Translations under genes and position numbers: made by a program | Notes under the pieces: generated by a model | What the model was told of the DNA's origin: nothing | Database searches by the model: none | Seen by the model: only the letters and a program-made list of their open reading frames with translations | Source of the DNA: Parachlamydiaceae bacterium | GTDB taxonomy: Bacteria > Chlamydiota > Chlamydiia > Chlamydiales > Parachlamydiaceae | DNA length: 9,580 nt | Direction: 5' to 3' | Assembly (NCBI GenBank): GCA_013817115.1 | Contig: JACDDG010000069.1 | Coordinates: 1 to 9,580, forward strand | Part shown: one piece after another, positions 5,662 to 9,580 of the stretch | Layout: each line of letters starts with the position of its first letter | Numbering within the stretch: position 1 is the stretch's first letter

Positions 5662-6335
5662 GTCTTAATAATCCATTTATAAACTTCTTTGGGTGAATGG
5701 CAAAGATGAAAGGCGCCAGCGTCATTTAATTCTTTGATGCTTCCATAGCCATAGGTAACGCCGAGCGGAATAAGTTCATTATCTAAGGCTGCAATTACGT
5801 CGAATTTTCGATCACCAACCATCACTGAAGGGTTATTTATTGAATTGTTTTCCATGATATACTTCACCAAATGGCTTTTGTCGCTGCGCGTTCCATCGAG
5901 TTCGGAACCATAGATTTTTTCAAAGTAATGTGCTAAACCAAAATGTTTAAGGATTTTAACGGCAAAAATTTCAGGTTTGGATGTGGCAATAAACAGGCGA
6001 TAATTTTCTTGGATTAGGTTTTCAAGCATCAATGGTACATCAGGATAAAGAAAGTTTTCGTACATTCCCTTATTTGTGAAATGCTCTCTATAAAATGACA
6101 GGGCTGCAATTAATAATGCCTCACATGATGTATTTAGAAGTTTAGCAAAAATCTCTTTAAGGGGTTCCCCGATGCACCATACTAACATATCACCAGGTGG
6201 AGCTGATAAACCCATTTTTTCAAGAGCAAATTGAATGCTTCCGGTAATCCCCTTCTTTGGATCCGTTAGAGTTCCATCTAGATCAAAGAAGATTGCTTGA
6301 TAAGGTTTTTTTGTCAAATTAGTATGCTGATTCAT
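5658..6335 (-). CDS. HAD-superfamily phosphatase (phosphoglycolate phosphatase / 5'-nucleotidase type)
   Basis: The 225-residue protein has all four HAD motifs: I, FFDLDGTLT with nucleophile D18 and acid D20; II, IATSKP with T118/S119; III, K153 in GTRSDKS; IV, VGDRKFDV with D175 and D179. Residues 25-100 form a helical C1 cap of the Gph/5'-nucleotidase type. Family members hydrolyse phosphoglycolate, nucleoside monophosphates or other small phosphates, and sequence alone does not fix the substrate. The operon context next to OMP decarboxylase and a uridine-kinase-like protein makes a (pyrimidine) nucleotide plausible. The start overlaps the end of the Nudix gene by 17 bp and no other Met precedes motif I, so the start is secure although no Shine-Dalgarno sequence is obvious. 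Its stop overlaps the kinase start by 4 bp. Confidence 0.87.
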   Translation of the reverse strand: MNQHTNLTKKPYQAIFFDLDGTLTDPKKGITGSIQFALEKMGLSAPPGDMLVWCIGEPLKEIFAKLLNTSCEALLIAALSFYREHFTNKGMYENFLYPDVPLMLENLIQENYRLFIATSKPEIFAVKILKHFGLAHYFEKIYGSELDGTRSDKSHLVKYIMENNSINNPSVMVGDRKFDVIAALDNELIPLGVTYGYGSIKELNDAGAFHLCHSPKEVYKWIIKT

Positions 6336-6750
6336 AAAATGGTATTTTGTTGTTGATGAGTTGCAAAGCTTCTTGAATATACGGAAGAGTCGGATCTGGC
6401 AAATCGTTTATAAGAAAAAATGCAAGTTCTGAAGCCTTTTCATCTGAAATAGCGGGGACTCCCATCCAATCCTTGATCACGTAAAAAAAATTAACGTATC
6501 TTTTTTCGAGTTGAGGCTTTCGTACAAGTGTTAATTTAAATGAGCAATTTTCAGGGCTCATTACAATTCCCCCTTCTTCATAAAGCTCTCTTTGAATAGC
6601 AGCAAAAATGGATTCTTTCGCCTCAACATGACCTCCGGGTAGAGACCACCACCCATTTGCATACTTGGTGTTAGCGCGTTTTTGCATTAGGATCCGTTTT
6701 TTTTTATCTGTCACGATCCCATAGACACTGAGCTCTACTTTTTCAGTCAT
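6319..6750 (-). CDS. Nudix hydrolase
   Basis: The 143-residue protein carries a complete Nudix box: G40, E46, R54, E55, L56, E58, E59, G61 and I62 at the correct spacing, preceded by WWSLPGGHVE. Nudix enzymes cleave the diphosphate of NTPs, NDP-sugars and similar compounds, with Mg2+ held by the box glutamates. After the box, YVNFFYVIKDWMGVP, ASELAFF and LPDPTLPYIQEAL match the MutT-like subgroup that has a 'ff.a..w.G.p...E..Kc.el.wf...dLP' tail; this one has S-D-E-K-A-S-E-L. The substrate is not determined; a damaged or non-standard nucleotide is the obvious guess. ATG 6750 lies 8 bp inside the end of the cupin gene, and the 3' end overlaps the HAD gene by 17 bp, so it is embedded in the operon. 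Confidence 0.88.
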   Translation of the reverse strand: MTEKVELSVYGIVTDKKKRILMQKRANTKYANGWWSLPGGHVEAKESIFAAIQRELYEEGGIVMSPENCSFKLTLVRKPQLEKRYVNFFYVIKDWMGVPAISDEKASELAFFLINDLPDPTLPYIQEALQLINNKIPFYESAY

Positions 6751-7561
6751 TGCTTATCTTATTGATTTCACTTAAAATTCTTTCTAACTGCAATTTCACC
6801 ATAGCGCCATCAACATTTGGGGATGGATTGTCAAATTTTTTTGGTTGAGTTATTGGTTGAAAAGTGAAGACATTGTCACGGTCGGTTTCAGATGTCAGAA
6901 CCAACGTGATCATCGAGCCTACTTCTTTTAGATCAATTTTTATCTGATGTGGAAATTCCATCCCTAAAAAATAAACAGATCCTTGTCTCTCGATTTTACT
7001 GCTTATTCTCTCTGCTTTGACGTATTTTTCCCATTGAGGTTGAAATTTCCCTAGAGACACATCTCTCTTTGGAATTTTATACTTTCCAAGGTAATTATCG
7101 GGAACAGATTCTACACTGCCTATTTTCAAAATCGAATTTGAGTTTTTATATTTTTCTATCAGAGCAAGTGCGTCTTCATCCAGATCTGTCACGCGAAAAA
7201 TATTATGCACGTAAGAGCCACAAATTAGCATAGAAGCAAAATCCCAAGCGTGTGAATGAACTGGAGTCTGCACCTCTAAGTGATCTTTATCCCAAAAATG
7301 CATTCTAAGTTTTACACGATTTGAAAGTCGGCATATCCCGAGCTTGAAAAACTTGTTGGGGTGAAAATAGGAACTTTCTATCATTTCCTTCGGAATGCCG
7401 TTTTCCAGTAGAATGACAATTAATTGTCGAATGCCATTGATTCCAATACCCTCTAAAGCCTCTATGTATTTTGTGGGTCTGCTGTTAGCTGGATCATCCC
7501 CTAAAACGTCTAATAAATATTCTTCAATTCCGGCCAGACTTGGTTCGGCAAGTTTTTGCAT
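6743..7561 (-). CDS. Cupin-like, possibly cysteine-dioxygenase-type protein
   Basis: This 272-residue protein is less certain. An N-terminal helical region (1-85) is followed by a beta-rich core with PVHSHAWDFASMLICG (100-115), H119 and later FLGMEFPHQIKID (198-210). The HxH pair H102/H104 plus a distant H205 is the layout of a three-His metal site in the cupin superfamily, as in cysteine dioxygenase; the usual cupin glutamate after HxH is absent. This would suggest an Fe(II)-dependent oxygenase or an isomerase. A Cys at 114 and W106 are near the site. The fold call is an inference from motif spacing, and I do not recognise the exact family. The start is fixed by AGGTGA (7568-7573) 6 nt before ATG; the gap to pyrF is 14 bp and the gene overlaps the Nudix gene by 8 bp. 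Confidence 0.65.
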   Translation of the reverse strand: MQKLAEPSLAGIEEYLLDVLGDDPANSRPTKYIEALEGIGINGIRQLIVILLENGIPKEMIESSYFHPNKFFKLGICRLSNRVKLRMHFWDKDHLEVQTPVHSHAWDFASMLICGSYVHNIFRVTDLDEDALALIEKYKNSNSILKIGSVESVPDNYLGKYKIPKRDVSLGKFQPQWEKYVKAERISSKIERQGSVYFLGMEFPHQIKIDLKEVGSMITLVLTSETDRDNVFTFQPITQPKKFDNPSPNVDGAMVKLQLERILSEINKISND

Positions 7562-7567
7562 AAAAAT

Positions 7568-7573
7568 TCACCT
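7568..7573 (-). promoter_or_regulatory. Ribosome binding site of the cupin-like gene
   Basis: AGGTGA on the minus strand sits 6 nt before ATG 7561, between the pyrF stop and this start. It is the only good Shine-Dalgarno sequence visible inside the operon, whose other genes rely on overlaps. Confidence 0.55.
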
Positions 7574-7575
7574 CG

Positions 7576-8232
7576 CTATTTCAACATTAATTGCTTGATG
7601 GCTTCTGTCGGTTGATCAGAGTCATAAATTGCGCGTCCTATAATTGGGTAATTCCCTCCAGCTTTTAAAACATTTCGGTAGGTGCCACCTTGGTAACCAA
7701 CACCGCAGCATACTATTATTTTCTCCGGACCGATTATTTTCCTGATTGATGCAATTTTTTCAGGCCTATTTCCAGGAGCTTGGACTCCATAAACAGTGGA
7801 GAAAGCAGCCATTTTTGCTAGATCACCGGAAATGGGGCTTGTGAATATTAGTCCTCCAGGATGAGTCAATTCGATCTGTATAATAATTCCGAGTTCACCA
7901 TTAGCCGCTTTTAAACAACTTTCAATGCCATCAGGACCAATAATACCGTGGACCATTACTGCACTTCCACCTTGATCTTTGACCAATTCAATAATTTTTT
8001 CATTTGTATGGGGAACATCCGCAATCTTAAAATCAGCAAATACAGGTTTATTGTACCTATCCTTGAACTTGCGAATGCACTTAACACTTTCTTTTAGGGC
8101 TAAAAAACCGGACAATTTTATAACATCAATTTCTTCATGAATTTCATCCAGAACTTTAAAATTTTCTGCAGAACTTGGAAGATCTGCTGCAAAAATTATT
8201 CCGGATTTCCATAAACCAAAATAGTTTTTCAT
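7576..8232 (-). CDS. pyrF: Orotidine-5'-phosphate decarboxylase, archaeal type
   Basis: This enzyme converts OMP to UMP, the last step of de novo pyrimidine synthesis, in the cytoplasm. The 218-residue protein shows the catalytic set: D17 (FAADLPS), K39 (DVIKLS) and the tetrad D67-x-K69-x-x-D72-x-x-x-T76 in ADFKIADVPHTN. The phosphate/ring side follows: IELTHPGG (120-127), GNRPEKIASIRKIIG (154-168), CGVGYQGG (176-183) and IIGRAIYDSDQP (197-208). The ELTHPG, G.RPE..., GVGxQGG and GR.IY..D.P run corresponds to the archaeal subgroup (such as the Methanothermobacter enzyme), not to E. coli-type PyrF. The T76 and 'IPNT'-like context speaks against the related KGPDC/HPS sugar enzymes. ATG 8232 lies 3 bp after the preceding stop. 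No other de novo pyrimidine gene is in the window, so a salvage or specialised use remains possible. Confidence 0.9.
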   Translation of the reverse strand: MKNYFGLWKSGIIFAADLPSSAENFKVLDEIHEEIDVIKLSGFLALKESVKCIRKFKDRYNKPVFADFKIADVPHTNEKIIELVKDQGGSAVMVHGIIGPDGIESCLKAANGELGIIIQIELTHPGGLIFTSPISGDLAKMAAFSTVYGVQAPGNRPEKIASIRKIIGPEKIIVCCGVGYQGGTYRNVLKAGGNYPIIGRAIYDSDQPTEAIKQLMLK

Positions 8233-8235
8233 TTT

Positions 8236-8532
8236 TTAATCTCTTGTTTCAAGCATAATTTGTGCTTCAATTTCATGAATAATTTGCAAAAGAAATTTTT
8301 CTGTTAAAACTTGCGAAATATTAAAACTTCCGTCAGATTTAACAATGAGCATACAGTCTGCACGTCGGCAAATAAGAACTATTGGGTTTCCTATCGAATA
8401 AACTATAAATCCTTTGCTCAGCAACAACTGTTCAAAATCTTTAAGGGAAAATAAAGCACAGCTAATTAATCCTTCCGCTTGAACCGCATCAGGATAATCT
8501 GAGCAAGGTTTTAGATCAAAAAGCTGGATCAT
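8236..8532 (-). CDS. 98-residue Cys-containing protein of unknown function
   Basis: I do not recognise this protein. It has 98 residues, no signal peptide, and four cysteines at 10, 25, 55 and 60. The middle segment GNPIVLICRRADCMLIVKSD (48-67) looks like two beta strands joined by a Cys-containing turn. It is followed by GSFNIS and a C-terminal helix (78-94). The layout of strand, C-x4-C turn and a 'DGSFNI' hairpin resembles small ligand- or sulfur-handling partner domains, but that is only a resemblance. The ATG overlaps the stop of the upstream PLP-enzyme gene (ATGA, 8529-8532), so the two are probably translationally coupled and may act together, for example as enzyme and sulfur or amino acceptor. 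pyrF starts 3 bp after its stop. Confidence 0.7.
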   Translation of the reverse strand: MIQLFDLKPCSDYPDAVQAEGLISCALFSLKDFEQLLLSKGFIVYSIGNPIVLICRRADCMLIVKSDGSFNISQVLTEKFLLQIIHEIEAQIMLETRD

Positions 8533-9580
8533 TTAAAAATTTTCCCTGCAACACTATTAAATTCCTTTAATGCAGAAATGGATTTTTCGACATGTTCAGG
8601 AGTAGAAGACCAACCAAAGCTAAATCTTAATGTTCCGGACTGCGACAGCCCCAATTGTTGATGATGAAATGGAGAACAATGCAATCCTCCGCGAATTAAT
8701 ATTTTTTGCGATTTCAAATAAGGCTCCCAATGCATTTCAGATGAACCAAATTGGGGTTTTAAAGCAACAATTCCTACCCTTTCGGCATCTGCATTTCTGC
8801 CAATAATTTTTAGACCTTCAATTTGAGTGATTCCTTTTATAAATTCAGCCACAAGAGTTTGTTCTATTTTTCTATGATAAACTATTTCTGACTCGGCATG
8901 TTCCAAAGAATCAGTCAGAGCCATAATTGCCGGGAAATTCAGTGTGCCTACTTCTGCAAAAAGATCATTTTCTCTTAATGTTTCACCAGCCATGGAATTG
9001 GCCCCCGTGCCACCAAAAATAATAGGCTTTAAACGCTTTTTTGCTATCAAAACTGCGGCTCCATGTAAAGAATGTAAGTGTTTATGGGCAGAGAAAACTA
9101 CAAAATCAGCTTTGCTTAAAGTTGACAGCGTGACGGCGCCGGCGGATTGACTTGCGTCAACTAAGATTGCCGTAGATGGCGAACACAATTTGACAAGATC
9201 AATAATTCTTTCAACGGGATAAACTGACCCATTGACATTACTCACATGGGTCAAGCAAAGGAGATTGGGGGAATTTGGTAATTCCGCTAACATTTGAAGT
9301 AAATTTGACTCTATAAATCGATCTTCATGATCATAAATAGAGGCTATAATGCACTGACATTTTTTACCTGCTAGAAATTGCCACGGTCTGGCAACAGAAT
9401 TGTGAGATCGATTGTCTATGGCTAAACAACAATTTTCCTGTTCATTAATATAACCTCTAATGACTTGATTCAGCCCTATTGTGGCGCTATTCGTGAAAAA
9501 AATATTTTCTGCATGAGTATTAAGTACTTTTCCAATCCTGGATCTAAAACTTTGCAAATAGAATTTGCCCCGTCTTGAAC
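8529..9580 (-). CDS. PLP class V aminotransferase / cysteine-desulfurase-like protein (5' end outside window)
   Basis: Residues below are numbered from the TTG at 9557, but the frame is open upstream to the window edge (SRRGKFY precedes it), so that TTG is internal and the gene is cut. Landmarks are FFTNSATIGLN (20-30, cofactor cradle), VDASQSAG (133-140, D134 and Q137), SAHKHL with PLP lysine K159, FGGTGANS (181-188), VGTLNFPAIMAL (203-214), RGGLHCSP with C294, and GTLRFSFGWSSTPEHV. The R-x-G-x-H-C loop carries the catalytic cysteine position of SufS/Csd enzymes, which remove sulfur from cysteine to give alanine and a persulfide. The sequence resembles the 'cysteine desulfurase family' subgroup with HC-A/S-P rather than true SufS. 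A transaminase or beta-lyase role cannot be excluded. It is the first visible gene of the seven-gene operon and overlaps the next gene by 4 bp. Confidence 0.87.
   Translation of the reverse strand, partial: SRRGKFYLQSFRSRIGKVLNTHAENIFFTNSATIGLNQVIRGYINEQENCCLAIDNRSHNSVARPWQFLAGKKCQCIIASIYDHEDRFIESNLLQMLAELPNSPNLLCLTHVSNVNGSVYPVERIIDLVKLCSPSTAILVDASQSAGAVTLSTLSKADFVVFSAHKHLHSLHGAAVLIAKKRLKPIIFGGTGANSMAGETLRENDLFAEVGTLNFPAIMALTDSLEHAESEIVYHRKIEQTLVAEFIKGITQIEGLKIIGRNADAERVGIVALKPQFGSSEMHWEPYLKSQKILIRGGLHCSPFHHQQLGLSQSGTLRFSFGWSSTPEHVEKSISALKEFNSVAGKIFK

Noticed and set aside
1..9580. CRISPR array, tRNA, rRNA or phage genes
   Set aside because: No regularly spaced direct repeats with spacers, no cloverleaf or rRNA-like sequence, and no integrase, capsid or terminase features were seen on either strand.

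Overview
The window most likely comes from a member of the phylum Chlamydiota, probably an environmental (amoeba-associated) type. Three things point that way: a holA gene next to a short RsmI-like methyltransferase gene, an arrangement I remember from chlamydial genomes; decayed RHS/YD-repeat sequence; and a small secreted protein with a duplicated 'LxDGSxW...W..G' type module. The placement is an inference. The sequence is AT-rich throughout.

Layout. (1) 1-544: a 39-codon open frame with a Shine-Dalgarno sequence on the minus strand, then non-coding DNA with an imperfect palindromic repeat (copy 1, 329-460). (2) 545-2331, minus strand: holA (DNA polymerase III delta) followed after 23 bp by an RsmI-like methyltransferase gene. 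(3) 2332-4191: a gene-poor stretch. It holds a degraded 5'-truncated RHS gene with two frameshifts (about 2680-3618), a second palindrome (copy 2, 3613-3733) that abuts and ends the RHS frame, and an inverted pair of GAC-spaced arms (3797-3871). (4) 4192-4791, plus strand: a secreted two-module protein with its own candidate promoter, leader hairpin and a strong rho-independent terminator. (5) 4915-9580, minus strand: seven tightly packed or overlapping genes.

The seven genes in 5'->3' order are a PLP class V aminotransferase/cysteine-desulfurase-like protein (cut by the window edge), a 98-residue Cys-containing protein of unknown function, an archaeal-type orotidine-5'-phosphate decarboxylase, a cupin/cysteine-dioxygenase-like protein, a Nudix hydrolase, a HAD phosphatase and a uridine-kinase-like protein. 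Every junction is 14 bp or less, and four of the six are overlaps, so one transcript is likely. OMP decarboxylase and uridine kinase both yield UMP. The HAD and Nudix proteins are typical nucleotide phosphatase/pyrophosphatase folds. The PLP and cupin enzymes have no place in standard pyrimidine synthesis. The set therefore looks either like a scavenging/nucleotide module or like a small pathway acting on a pyrimidine nucleotide. This operon and the covarying palindrome family are the two most interesting items.
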